60,538 bases of DNA from a virus, in the IMG/VR virus record IMGVR_UViG_3300021477_000007, positions 1 through 60,538 of that record. One strand, written 5' to 3'. Under the pieces are notes generated by a model. The model was given only the letters and a program-made list of their open reading frames with translations. It was not told the origin of the DNA and searched no databases. Shown here piece after piece: positions 32,745 through 39,675 of this stretch; positions within the stretch are counted from its first letter, which is position 1, and the number at the start of each line of letters is the position of its first letter. A program made the translations under genes and the position numbers.

Positions 32745-33419
32745 TCACCTCCCCCTGCAGACAGGAGGCAGCGCCTCGCGGACCTGTTCACCTCCCGTCT
32801 GATCGGTTAGTGCTTCCTCGATGTGCGGAGGCAGGGTCTTCCACCAGTGCTCAGGCCGTCGCAAGTGATGCGACACGCAAAGCGTCACAAGCCAGCGAGG
32901 GTCGTTAACTGGCCGCAGCCGGTACGGGATGACATGGTGAACGACTAGCCCAGCACCAGACGGAATGAACTCTCCGCCGTCCTGGCAGCTGTAGCCGTCG
33001 CGCTCAAGAACAGCCCGACGGATCTCCGGCCACGTCGCCCCCCGGTAAGTCCGCTCCGAGGGCGAACTGCCACCTCGGAAGTTCGGGTGGGCATCCCCGC
33101 GCAGCCAGTAGTCCCGAATGCCCGTCAAGCCGAGGGCAGACGCCTTATGCCGCACAGCGCCCTCTGAACGGCCAGTCAGCTCAGCAACAGCCCCTAGCGG
33201 CATGTCAGGTTCCGCTAGGAGTTCTAGCTCCCACGGCTCCCAGCCACGCTGCCAGCTTCGGGCCTTACCCTTGCCGCCTTGGCAGAACACCCGGTTCACT
33301 CCGAGCTGGGAGGCTTTCGTACTAGCGCCAGCCAATGTACGGCCCGTTCGCTCCGCCACCTCAGCCAGCGACAGCGACGTGTCCCGCAACAGTGCTAGCT
33401 CAGCCTCAGTCCACCGCAA
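32745..33419 (-). CDS. HNH homing endonuclease with two N-terminal HTH repeats
   Basis: The protein has 224 residues. Two SANT/HTH-like repeats come first (WTEAELALLRDTSLSLAEVA and WELELLAEPDMPLGAVAELT, each followed by GR and a Ser/Ala-rich recognition helix). The HNH nuclease follows (WPEIRRAVLERDGYSCQDGG, then LVVHHVIPYRLRP and LVTLCVSHHLRRPEH). It ends 7 bases before the portal start and overlaps the gene upstream by 14 bases. It is a free-standing homing gene placed at the 5' end of a conserved target gene. Confidence 0.85.
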   Translation of the reverse strand: MRWTEAELALLRDTSLSLAEVAERTGRTLAGASTKASQLGVNRVFCQGGKGKARSWQRGWEPWELELLAEPDMPLGAVAELTGRSEGAVRHKASALGLTGIRDYWLRGDAHPNFRGGSSPSERTYRGATWPEIRRAVLERDGYSCQDGGEFIPSGAGLVVHHVIPYRLRPVNDPRWLVTLCVSHHLRRPEHWWKTLPPHIEEALTDQTGGEQVREALPPVCRGR

Positions 33420-33720
33420 CAGCAGCCTCGCGCAGCCTGCGCAGCTCCGCCACGACCGCGAGCACGCGCCGGTCGCCAGACGGCGGGTTGTACTGGGTCG
33501 ACTCCTCCCAGTGCCGCAGGGCCTCTTGCCAGGTCACCCCGGCCGCCTCGTGCTTGCTGCGTAGCGGGCTAGCCGCGTCGCTGGTGCACGACATCTTCAT
33601 GTCGCGCGAGTCTCCGACTTCAAGCAGGGCACCGCACACCCGGCAGATCGGCTTCTCCGCGTAGCGAAACTCCAGGACAGCGAGCAGTTCGTCCGTAATC
33701 TCAACAGGTACTTCACTCAT
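33406..33720 (-). CDS. Small protein with CxxC, unknown
   Basis: The protein has 104 residues. After an acidic N-terminus (VEITDELLAVLEFRYAEKP) come CRVCGALLEVGDSRDMKM and a Trp/His-containing helix (GVTWQEALRHWEESTQY). One CxxC and a later Cys suggest metal binding. The C-terminus is overlapped by the HNH gene start. No family is recognised. Confidence 0.6.
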   Translation of the reverse strand: MSEVPVEITDELLAVLEFRYAEKPICRVCGALLEVGDSRDMKMSCTSDAASPLRSKHEAAGVTWQEALRHWEESTQYNPPSGDRRVLAVVAELRRLREAAVAVD

Positions 33721-33745
33721 ACCTGTTGATACGTGCGAGCCCTAA

Positions 33746-34036
33746 CTACCTGCCAGCGGGCCTGCGGGCCGGGGGCTTGTCCTCAGCAGACGGCGCGTCG
33801 ATCATGCCGGCCAGGTTATTCGAGTTGACGAACAGGTGCCGCCCGTCCGGCAGGAGCACCTGCACGCCGATGAGGTTGCCCATCTCGGCCGCGATGGTCA
33901 CGCTGTCACTCGGCACGGTAACCTCGCCGACGCCGCCGACCGGCTGGAGGAGGGTGACCACGACGTCGCCCTTCTGCGCGCCGGGAGCGTTGCCGGCGTC
34001 GGCCATGAACTCGTGCCACATCCCCTTAAGGTGCAT
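33746..34036 (-). CDS. Small beta-rich protein, unknown
   Basis: The protein has 96 residues. It contains KGDVVVTLLQPVGGVGEVTV, then a central LIGVQVLLPDGRHLFVNSNN and a basic end (PPARRPAGR). The sequence looks like a small beta-barrel. No family is recognised. Confidence 0.55.
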   Translation of the reverse strand: MHLKGMWHEFMADAGNAPGAQKGDVVVTLLQPVGGVGEVTVPSDSVTIAAEMGNLIGVQVLLPDGRHLFVNSNNLAGMIDAPSAEDKPPARRPAGR

Positions 34037-34121
34037 GCACGGGCAATCGTCCGGACAGCGCAGGGCCCCGGCGGCGGTGCCGGGGCCCTGCTGGTTGTTT
34101 ATGAAGTTGTCGCCTGGCCGG

Positions 34122-35183
34122 CTACGGCCGGTTGGAGATGAACGTGACGTGCCCGGTGCGCGTGCCGACGATTTGCGTCGTACTGCCCTGGGCCGTCACC
34201 GGGGTGAAGAACACCGCGTAGGTGTGATTCGCCTCAAGGCCGCTGTAAACGCCCGTGTTCAGCTCGCCCGCGATGGCGTGCACCCAGCCCTGGTGGCCGT
34301 TGATGGCTCCCGGGCCGGCGATCTGGAAGTGGACCCAGGTCGTGATGGTCGTGTCAAAGACCACGTTCTCCCGGGTGGGAGCGACGAAGGTCGCCGCGCC
34401 GTGCGAGAGCACCGGCACCGGGGCAACCGGGGCCGGGCCGCCGTTGACCTTGAGCAGGAACCCGCCGGTGCCCACCGCGCCGTTGACGTCGGTGGCGACC
34501 ACGGCCAGGTTGTTGTAAGTACCCGGGGCCGCGGTACCCGGCAGCAGCGGGTTGGCGGCGTCCAGGCCGCCCGGGAGGTTGGTCTCGGTGATGCTGACCG
34601 CGGCACTCAGGTTGTCCGTGGCCGAGAACAGGACCGAGCCGGGGCCGTTCTGGTTGGCACTGGTGACGGTCAGAATCTCGTCAGTCAGCACGCCCCCGCC
34701 GCCCAGGTTGACCTGCACTGCGTTCGGCACAGGGAAGGGCACCGTGACCGGCACCGTGACCACGGCCACGTCGCCGTCGGTGTCGATAGCCGTGAGGACA
34801 ACGGGCCCGTTCTTGTTGGCGCTGCCGTTGGTGGGGTTACCGACAGCCGTGAGCACGGCATCGCTAACCGCGCCCACGGCAATGGTGGTCACCGAGATCG
34901 TCACGCCGTCAAGCGGGCTTCCGGACTTGAGCGCCCAGGTCACATGGCGGTCGGTGCCCGGCCCGAAGCCGCCCTCGTCGCCCAGCAGCCCGGACACACG
35001 AACCCCGCTGCCGGAGTTCACCGCCACCGCAGTCCCGGTGATGGTGTGCTGCGCGACGAACGACGCCTGCAGCGACGTGTCGGCGAAGCCGTCAGCGTGC
35101 GCGCCGCCGACAGCGGCCAGGGCACCCGCCCCGGCCAGCGCCGGCACCACTACCGCGGTGAGCAGCCGCTTGCCATACTTCAT
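34122..35183 (-). CDS. Secreted protein with signal peptide
   Basis: The 353 residues from the ATG 35183 (spaced 6 bases from GAGGGAG) begin with a textbook Sec signal: MKYGKRLLTAVVVPALAGAG, then ALAAVGGAHADG with cleavage expected after AHA. The mature part is beta-rich, with repeated motifs about T-V-T-S-A-N-Q-N-G-P-G and two similar segments (LTAVGNPTNGSANKNGPVVL; LTVTSANQNGPGSVLFSATD) suggesting internal repeats. It is probably exported by the infected cell. Secreted phage proteins can block superinfection or alter the cell surface; here this is inference. Confidence 0.75.
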   Translation of the reverse strand: MKYGKRLLTAVVVPALAGAGALAAVGGAHADGFADTSLQASFVAQHTITGTAVAVNSGSGVRVSGLLGDEGGFGPGTDRHVTWALKSGSPLDGVTISVTTIAVGAVSDAVLTAVGNPTNGSANKNGPVVLTAIDTDGDVAVVTVPVTVPFPVPNAVQVNLGGGGVLTDEILTVTSANQNGPGSVLFSATDNLSAAVSITETNLPGGLDAANPLLPGTAAPGTYNNLAVVATDVNGAVGTGGFLLKVNGGPAPVAPVPVLSHGAATFVAPTRENVVFDTTITTWVHFQIAGPGAINGHQGWVHAIAGELNTGVYSGLEANHTYAVFFTPVTAQGSTTQIVGTRTGHVTFISNRP

Positions 35184-35335
35184 ACGCATCTCCCTCTTCA
35201 GGCTCCCGAATACTCCACGGGAGAAACAGTCAACTATGACGCAGGGAATCGGTTTCTTACCACGAGTTAACCGAACTGTGACCCAACCGGGACGCCGGGG
35301 TCAGCCGGAACAGTGTGACGAATGTACCCTGGCGT

Positions 35336-35394
35336 GGCGGGGGCCGGCCCGTTCTCGCACCCGCGAAGCCGAGTTCACGTACCCGGCCCCCGCC
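35336..35394 (-). terminator. 12-bp hairpin at the end of the RNA array
   Basis: On the minus strand GGCGGGGGCCGG pairs with CCGGCCCCCGCC around a loop of about 35 bases, immediately downstream of the four-module RNA array and upstream of the secreted-protein gene. There is no U-run; it may end or protect the non-coding transcript. Confidence 0.5.
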
Positions 35395-35416
35395 CCACCC
35401 TAGTAGGCAAGGCGAA

Positions 35417-35874
35417 GGCCCTGCGGGGTGCCGGTGAGCTATCAGGGTCCTCTGCAAGGGCCCCAGGATTCGAACCTGGGAAAGAAGGAAGCTCACCGAT
35501 GGCCGCAGGGCCAGTGCGGTATTCGTCAGGCGGGAAGCCGGGACTCTATTCTTTGGCAGCCGGGCTTCGCCCCCGAGGGGGCAGCCGCCGGCTAGAGCGA
35601 TAGAAGGAAGACTCCCGATGGCCGCCTGTTGAGTTGTCAGCGCGAGGAAGGCAAGCCAGCTATTTTCAAGGCCGGTGCTCTGCCGCTGAGCTACCAGGGG
35701 CTTTCGCCCCCGGGCGGGATTCGAACCCGCGGCCCCCGGCTCCGGTTTGAGGGAAGGAAGCTGGCCTATGGCCTCACGCTGTTTGAGTTGTGAAGTTAGG
35801 GGGCGAGGAAGGCGAGTCAGCTATTTTTCATCCGTATAAGGGGTGTAGAAGGAAGCTAACCCATGGCCTCGCCC
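35417..35874 (-). ncRNA. Array of four related structured RNA modules
   Basis: Four modules (35801-35874, 35640-35779, 35527-35628, 35417-35512) share one plan on the minus strand: an outer 7-10-bp helix (for example GGGCGAGG/CCTCGCCC; GGCCCTGCGG/CCGCAGGGCC), then CCAT, an inner 6-8-bp helix (GTTAGC/GCTGAC; GCCAGC/GCTGGC; GGTGAGCT/AGCTCACC), then TTCCTTC, a variable insert, ATAG and closure. The helices covary between copies, and wobble pairs are U.G only on the minus strand. Module 2 carries a permuted tRNA-like cloverleaf and module 4 a canonical T-arm. Linkers contain AACTCAAACAGCGTG and AACTCAACAG. I see no reading frame. Confidence 0.7.
35671..35740 (-). ncRNA. Permuted tRNA-like cloverleaf D (inside RNA module 2)
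   Basis: The order is GCCGG (3' anticodon strand), variable loop, T-arm GCGGG-TTCGAAT-CCCGC, acceptor CCGGGGG, a C-GAAA-G cap, acceptor CCCCTGG, TA, D-arm GCTC-AGCGGCA-GAGC, then CCGGC (5' anticodon strand). All four stems are perfect apart from one U.G. A GNRA tetraloop replaces the free acceptor end, so the molecule cannot be aminoacylated as encoded. Confidence 0.7.
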
Positions 35875-35881
35875 TTGAATA

Positions 35882-38122
35882 CTACGCCGGAATCAGGTCA
35901 CCCAGGTTCGCCAGCGTGATGACCGAGGAGCCCTCCGGCAGGCCCTCCGGCAGGCCCTCCGGCTCCTCCACGCCGACGTAGGTCACCGGCACGGTGGCCT
36001 GCTCGCGCCACTTGCCGGCCTTGTCCATCAGGACGACGGTGTTCTCCGCCGACCACGCCTCGTACAGGTACCGGACCGTCAGGAACTTCCGCGCCATGAA
36101 GTGCCGCGCGAGCAGTTCGGTCGTGGCCCGGTTCTCCTCCACCCGGTGGCCGCCGCCCCAGGACTGCATGTGCGCCCTGAGGCCGAGGTGCAGCCACTTG
36201 GCGTACCACGCGCCGTCGTCACCGCGGTAGAACACCACCGGCATGACGCAGACGTGCTCACCGGTGAGCACGGTCTTCATCCGCACCGTGCGCGGCTCGA
36301 AGGGCAGGCCCTTCTGCTCCGCGCTCCGGGTCATGTAGCCGAAGAAGTTCTCCGCCAGGGCGTCGAACGACTCGCCCGAGCTGTCGTAGGCCCCGTGGTT
36401 GTAGAGGTACAGCTGCGGGATGACGGTGTAGCCCTTGGCCACCTGGTCCAGGCGGACGTTGATGAACTCGGTCGCGCCGTGCGGGGCCGGGGCACTGGTG
36501 AGGTCGCCAGAGTGCTCGCCGTGGCCGTTCCTGAGCTGGGTGTAGCTCAGGTAGCTGCCCGTGCGGAACGTCTCGTCAACAAACAGCGCCGACAGGTCGT
36601 AGTCCGTCCGGTTCCCCTTCTCCACCCAGTGGAAGTAGAAGCGCAGCCAGTCACCCGGCTCCAGCTTCGACACCGAGCCACGCGGCCACACTCCCAGCCC
36701 CCCGGACTGGTTCTTGCCGGTCAGCGGCAGCGCCGCGCCGAGGATAGCCGGGTCGAACACGAAGGTGCCGCCCTCGCCCAGCCGAGTCTTCAGCTCGAAG
36801 TCGATGATGCCGTTGACGTCCCGCACCAGGCCCGGGTCAAGCAGCGAGCGCTTGTCCTGCGTCACCCACGCCCGGCCACCACGGCCCGGGAAGAGCCGCG
36901 GCCCGCCCTCGGCCACCCGGTTGAGCAGGTGCTGGCGCACGCCGAGCAGCACACGAGCTGACACGTCAGGAGCGGTGCCGCCGAGCGCGGCGCCCAGCCG
37001 GGCCAGGTCAGCCGGGCCCGACGCGCGCAGCAGCCGGTCGGCGGAGCGCCACAGCTCGCCCGGGGCCAGCCGCGTGGCGGCGTGCCCCGGCTTGCCCAGC
37101 TTCATCAGCGCCTCGAACTGGCCGAGCCGGCTCTGGACGTCGGTCTCGCCGCGCGCGACGGCGAACACGTACTGGGCCCGGTCGAACTGGCCGAACTCGT
37201 GCGGGTGCAGCCGCTCGCCCAGGCGCTTCCACATCTCGGCCCGCGGCGGGATGTCCGCCGACTGCTCACGATGCGCCGTCATGACCTCATGGAGCGCGGC
37301 CATCAGCACGTAGCGCACCCGGCGCGGCAGCGACTTGAACTTCGGCGCGGTCGCCAGCGTAACGTCCGCGCCGGACAGCTCAGCGGCCACGCGCAGGATG
37401 TCGGTCAGCGAAGTCACCTGCAAGGCGAAGCCCAGGCGGACCCGCTGCGCGTTGATGACCGCCAGGTTCTCCCGCACCGGGATGTCCATGGCGAGCGGGC
37501 CGACGGGCGAGTAGCCGTGCGCGAGGAAGCGCAGCTGGTCCAGCTTGTCGCCGGACAGCGGCACCCGCGAGCCTGCCAGCGACCGGAACAGCGCCTGGCC
37601 CTCGGCGTCGGCGCCCTGGCCCAGGTGGATGACCGTCAGCCTGTCACTGAGCAGTGCCTCGAACGCCTGATGGTGCTCCAGCAGGTCCGCGTAGGCGTGC
37701 TGGTAGGTGCCGTAGCCCGGCAGGGACAGCAGGTCGAGCGCGAACTGGCCGTCCGGGCCGAGCGCCGCGCGGACCTCCGCCCTGCTGCCCCCGGTTGCAG
37801 CGTGAACCGCGTCCGTCAGCAGCTGAGCCCAGAACGCCTCCGCCTCCGGCACGTTAGCCGGGAAGTCGATGAAGTAGGCGTTGTGCTGCCGGTGCGCGCC
37901 GACGGCCTCGCGAGCCCAGCCGAGCACTTCCACGGCCTTGTCGATGACGTAACCGCGGTCCAGCGTGCCCAGCTCGGCGAGCAGGCGGCCGGAGAGCTTG
38001 AAGCCCAGGCTCATGAGCACCGCGTCAAACTGGCGCGCGACGACCTCGCTGTCGCCCGTGGCGCGGGCTCCGTCCAGGGACACCCGGCACCGGGTGTCGA
38101 AAACCAGCTGCTCAACGTTCAT
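35882..38122 (-). CDS. SCO0854/MXAN_6230-like protein with TerD-like domain
   Basis: The protein has 746 residues. The N-terminal region (MSLGFKLSGRLLAELGTLDR, then VGAHRQHNAYFIDFPANVPE) looks like the conserved start of the SCO0854/MXAN_6230 family. The C-terminal third has a TerD-type calcium-binding fold signature: GDWLRFYFHWVEKGNRTDYD, LSALFVDE, SYTQLR, GEHSGDLTSAP and IPQLYLYNHGAYDSSGESF. Such proteins are linked to stress/conflict systems in Streptomyces and myxobacteria; their biochemical role is not established. It sits between the tRNA archipelago and the RNA array and has its own promoter. A triplicated EGLPEGLPEG run lies near the C-terminus. Confidence 0.7.
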   Translation of the reverse strand: MNVEQLVFDTRCRVSLDGARATGDSEVVARQFDAVLMSLGFKLSGRLLAELGTLDRGYVIDKAVEVLGWAREAVGAHRQHNAYFIDFPANVPEAEAFWAQLLTDAVHAATGGSRAEVRAALGPDGQFALDLLSLPGYGTYQHAYADLLEHHQAFEALLSDRLTVIHLGQGADAEGQALFRSLAGSRVPLSGDKLDQLRFLAHGYSPVGPLAMDIPVRENLAVINAQRVRLGFALQVTSLTDILRVAAELSGADVTLATAPKFKSLPRRVRYVLMAALHEVMTAHREQSADIPPRAEMWKRLGERLHPHEFGQFDRAQYVFAVARGETDVQSRLGQFEALMKLGKPGHAATRLAPGELWRSADRLLRASGPADLARLGAALGGTAPDVSARVLLGVRQHLLNRVAEGGPRLFPGRGGRAWVTQDKRSLLDPGLVRDVNGIIDFELKTRLGEGGTFVFDPAILGAALPLTGKNQSGGLGVWPRGSVSKLEPGDWLRFYFHWVEKGNRTDYDLSALFVDETFRTGSYLSYTQLRNGHGEHSGDLTSAPAPHGATEFINVRLDQVAKGYTVIPQLYLYNHGAYDSSGESFDALAENFFGYMTRSAEQKGLPFEPRTVRMKTVLTGEHVCVMPVVFYRGDDGAWYAKWLHLGLRAHMQSWGGGHRVEENRATTELLARHFMARKFLTVRYLYEAWSAENTVVLMDKAGKWREQATVPVTYVGVEEPEGLPEGLPEGSSVITLANLGDLIPA

Positions 38123-38160
38123 CGTGCCTGCCCTGACTTTGCTCTAGCGGATTTGCTTAA

Positions 38161-38195
38161 CTTGAGTCTAATGCACTTCCTTGACAAGAGTCAAG
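38161..38195 (-). promoter_or_regulatory. Promoter with palindromic operator upstream of the SCO0854-like gene
   Basis: On the minus strand CCTTGAC-TCTT-GTCAAGG forms a 7-bp palindrome (38178-38195) whose left half includes the -35 TTGACT. An 18-base spacer and TAGACT (-10) follow. Transcription would start about 40 bases ahead of the ATG at 38122. The palindrome overlapping -35 suggests repressor control. Confidence 0.6.
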
Positions 38196-38206
38196 GAAAG
38201 AACTTA

Positions 38207-38223
38207 CCACAGCGTGAGCATCG
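38207..38223 (+). repeat. 17-bp inverted repeat copy flanking tRNA cluster (left)
   Basis: CCACAGCGTGAGCATCG is identical to the minus-strand sequence at 43208-43224 on the other side of the tRNA cluster. Similarity extends upstream (AAAGAACTTA here versus TTGAGAACTC there). Confidence 0.75.
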
Positions 38224-38227
38224 AAGG

Positions 38228-38301
38228 CGGCCCTGGCTGGATTCGAACCAGCGGTACCTCGCTTAGGGGGCGAGTGCTCTGTCCGGCTGAGCTACAGGGT
38301 C
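38228..38301 (-). tRNA. tRNA-Arg(CCT)
   Basis: Cloverleaf with T-arm GCTGG-TTCGAAT-CCAGC and anticodon loop CCCCTAA. Position 33 is C instead of the near-universal U. One A.C mismatch in the acceptor stem; CCA is not encoded. Confidence 0.85.
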
Positions 38302-38302
38302 A

Positions 38303-38377
38303 TGGAGGCGGAACGGAGAATCGAACTCCGGTTGCGCGTTTTGCAGGCGCGCGCCTATGCCACTCGGCCATACCGCC
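38303..38377 (-). tRNA. tRNA-Cys(GCA)
   Basis: Acceptor GGCGGTA with TTCCGCC, loop CTGCAAA, T-loop TTCGATT; T73 followed by encoded CCA. Close in layout to actinobacterial tRNA-Cys. Confidence 0.88.
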
Positions 38378-38389
38378 ATTGAACTTGCG

Positions 38390-38463
38390 TGGTCTCAGAG
38401 GGACTCGAACCCCCGCCAACCCGCCTCCGGAGGGCGGTGCTCTGTCCACTGAGCTATGAGACC
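38390..38463 (-). tRNA. tRNA-Arg(CCG)
   Basis: Acceptor GGTCTCA/TGAGACC perfect; anticodon arm CCGCC-CTCCGGA-GGCGG; A73; no CCA encoded. Confidence 0.9.
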
Positions 38464-38464
38464 T

Positions 38465-38550
38465 TGGAGGCGCGTGCAGGATTCGAACCTGCGAAGGATC
38501 TACCGGCCGCTTTACAGGCGGCTGCCGTTGGCCACTTGAGCTAACGCGCC
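38465..38550 (-). tRNA. tRNA-Tyr(GTA)
   Basis: Long variable arm as in bacterial tRNA-Tyr; anticodon arm GCCGC-CTGTAAA-GCGGC; acceptor GGCGCGT/ACGCGCC; CCA encoded. Confidence 0.88.
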
Positions 38551-38553
38551 ATG

Positions 38554-38627
38554 GGGTAAGTAACGGGGCTCGAACCCGCCCGCCTGGGACCACAACCCAG
38601 TGCTCTGCCGTCTGAGCTATACCTACC
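38554..38627 (-). tRNA. tRNA-His(GTG)
   Basis: Anticodon arm CTGGG-TTGTGGT-CCCAG; C73 as expected for His. The extra 5' G(-1) is not encoded. T-loop TTCGAGC. Confidence 0.87.
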
Positions 38628-38633
38628 ACGAGA

Positions 38634-38996
38634 CTAATCCGGCAGAACGAGATTCAAGACCTCGAACGCTGCACGGATCTGCCCTTGCCGCCGAGAGCCC
38701 AGATGCGGGTACAGGACCCGCATAAGTGCCTCAGCGTCAGCTTTCCTGTTGACGAAAAACCGCCAGTACGGCTTCCGGTTCGACTGAGTGCGGGCGGTGT
38801 AGGGGCCTCCAACAGTCCCCACGCCTGACCACGCATGCAGCTTACGGATGACGTCCTCGTCGGTCATATTGCACTCGATGCGTAGCTGGACGTACTCCTT
38901 CTTGCGCCCACCGCAACCCGCCTTACGGCGGTTGATGCCGAAGTGACCCTCACCTTCGAGAACTCCGACCACCCACATCAACTTTGCGTTGTCCAT
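38634..38996 (-). CDS. LAGLIDADG-type homing endonuclease (single motif)
   Basis: The 120 residues carry one LAGLIDADG-like helix (LMWVVGVLEGEGHFGINRR), then beta-strands (YVQLRIECNMTDEDVIRKLH) and the family block YWRFFVNRKADAEALMRVLY followed by PHLGSRR. Single-motif enzymes act as homodimers. It is placed between tRNA-His and tRNA-Val, without visible intron features. It may cut a tRNA gene in competing phages. Confidence 0.85.
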   Translation of the reverse strand: MDNAKLMWVVGVLEGEGHFGINRRKAGCGGRKKEYVQLRIECNMTDEDVIRKLHAWSGVGTVGGPYTARTQSNRKPYWRFFVNRKADAEALMRVLYPHLGSRRQGQIRAAFEVLNLVLPD

Positions 38997-39009
38997 GTCA
39001 ACTACTACG

Positions 39010-39084
39010 TGGTCGATGAGGGATTCGAACCCCCGACAGCCCGCTGTGTGAAAGCGGCGCTCTACCAGGCTGAGCTAAACGACC
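39010..39084 (-). tRNA. tRNA-Val(CAC)
   Basis: Acceptor GGTCGTT/ATCGACC; anticodon arm CCGCT-TTCACAC-AGCGG; A73; no CCA encoded. Confidence 0.88.
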
Positions 39085-39095
39085 TCGTACTTGCG

Positions 39096-39168
39096 TGCCC
39101 CCCGGGAGACTCGAACTCCCACCCTCCCGGTTCGTAGCCGGACGCTCTATCCGTTGCGCTAGAGGGGC
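39096..39168 (-). tRNA. tRNA-Arg(ACG)
   Basis: Acceptor GCCCCTC/GGGGGGC with wobble; anticodon loop CTACGAA; T-arm GGGAG-TTCGAGT-CTCCC; A73. Confidence 0.88.
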
Positions 39169-39181
39169 ATTGGGTCTTGCG

Positions 39182-39253
39182 TGGGCGAGGCAGGGATCGA
39201 ACCTGCGGCCTCTTCCGTGTCGGGGAAACGCGCTTCCGCTGCGCTACACGCCC
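39182..39253 (-). tRNA. tRNA-Val(GAC)
   Basis: Acceptor GGGCGTG/CTCGCCC; anticodon loop CCGACAC with C33; T-arm GCAGG-TTCGATC-CCTGC; A73. Confidence 0.83.
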
Positions 39254-39260
39254 AAGTTTG

Positions 39261-39288
39261 TTGACGCCGGTCAAGCAACGGGTACCGT
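39261..39288 (+). promoter_or_regulatory. Plus-strand promoter for leaderless transcript
   Basis: TTGACG (39261-39266), a 16-base spacer and TACCGT (39283-39288). The predicted transcription start (7 bases on) coincides with the GTG at 39295, so the mRNA would be leaderless, as is common in actinomycetes. Confidence 0.6.
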
Positions 39289-39294
39289 TAGGTC

Positions 39295-39435
39295 GTGGGA
39301 TTTTTCATCGGCCTCGGCATCGGCCTCGCAGTCGGCGGCTTCTACGGCCTCAGGTGGGGCGGCGTCCGTGCCTTCTACCGACTCGGCCGGTACGAGCACA
39401 CTGAGCGCATGCGCCGCTCCGGGCTCGGCAACTGA
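39295..39435 (+). CDS. 46-residue membrane protein (plus strand, leaderless)
   Basis: From a GTG the frame reads MGFFIGLGIGLAVGGFYGLR (one glycine-zipper membrane helix), then WGGVRAFYRLGRYEHTERMR and a short basic tail. Plus-strand genes are rare in this genome. The TGA overlaps the next ATG (TGATG). It could be a small holin-like or toxin-like peptide; the function is unknown. Confidence 0.6.
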   Translation: MGFFIGLGIGLAVGGFYGLRWGGVRAFYRLGRYEHTERMRRSGLGN

Positions 39436-39596
39436 TGAAGCGGGGTTCGGCCTTCTTCATCATCGGCGCCGTCATCGGCCTTGGCGTCAGCGTCACGCTG
39501 GACGCAACCGGGCTGCACTGGCTGACCTGGCCTATTGCCGGACTGTTCGCACTAGCCGCCCTGGCCATCACCGTCACTATGCGTAAGCGCTCCTGA
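39435..39596 (+). CDS. 53-residue two-helix membrane protein (plus strand)
   Basis: It starts within the TGA of the preceding small gene and contains two membrane helices (SAFFIIGAVIGLGVSVTL; LTWPIAGLFALAALAITVTM) with a basic tail (RKRS). The last three codons overlap the 3' end of tRNA-Asp on the other strand. The hairpin topology is typical of small holins or toxin-like peptides. Confidence 0.6.
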   Translation: MKRGSAFFIIGAVIGLGVSVTLDATGLHWLTWPIAGLFALAALAITVTMRKRS

Positions 39597-39663
39597 CGGG
39601 ATTCGAACCCGCGATTTTCTGCTTGACGGGCAGACGGGGACGGCCTGACTCCCCTACAGGTGC
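39588..39663 (-). tRNA. tRNA-Asp(GTC)
   Basis: Acceptor GCACCTG/CAGGAGC (one mismatch); anticodon arm TCTGC-CCGTCAA-GCAGA with C33; G73. Confidence 0.83.
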
Positions 39664-39675
39664 ATGTGTACTGCG

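Noticed and set aside
35401-35880. tmRNA or ordinary tRNAs in the region downstream of the SCO0854-like gene
   Set aside because: There are T-arms but no acceptor ends in the normal order, no tag reading frame and no resume codon context. The repeated module plan explains the region better.
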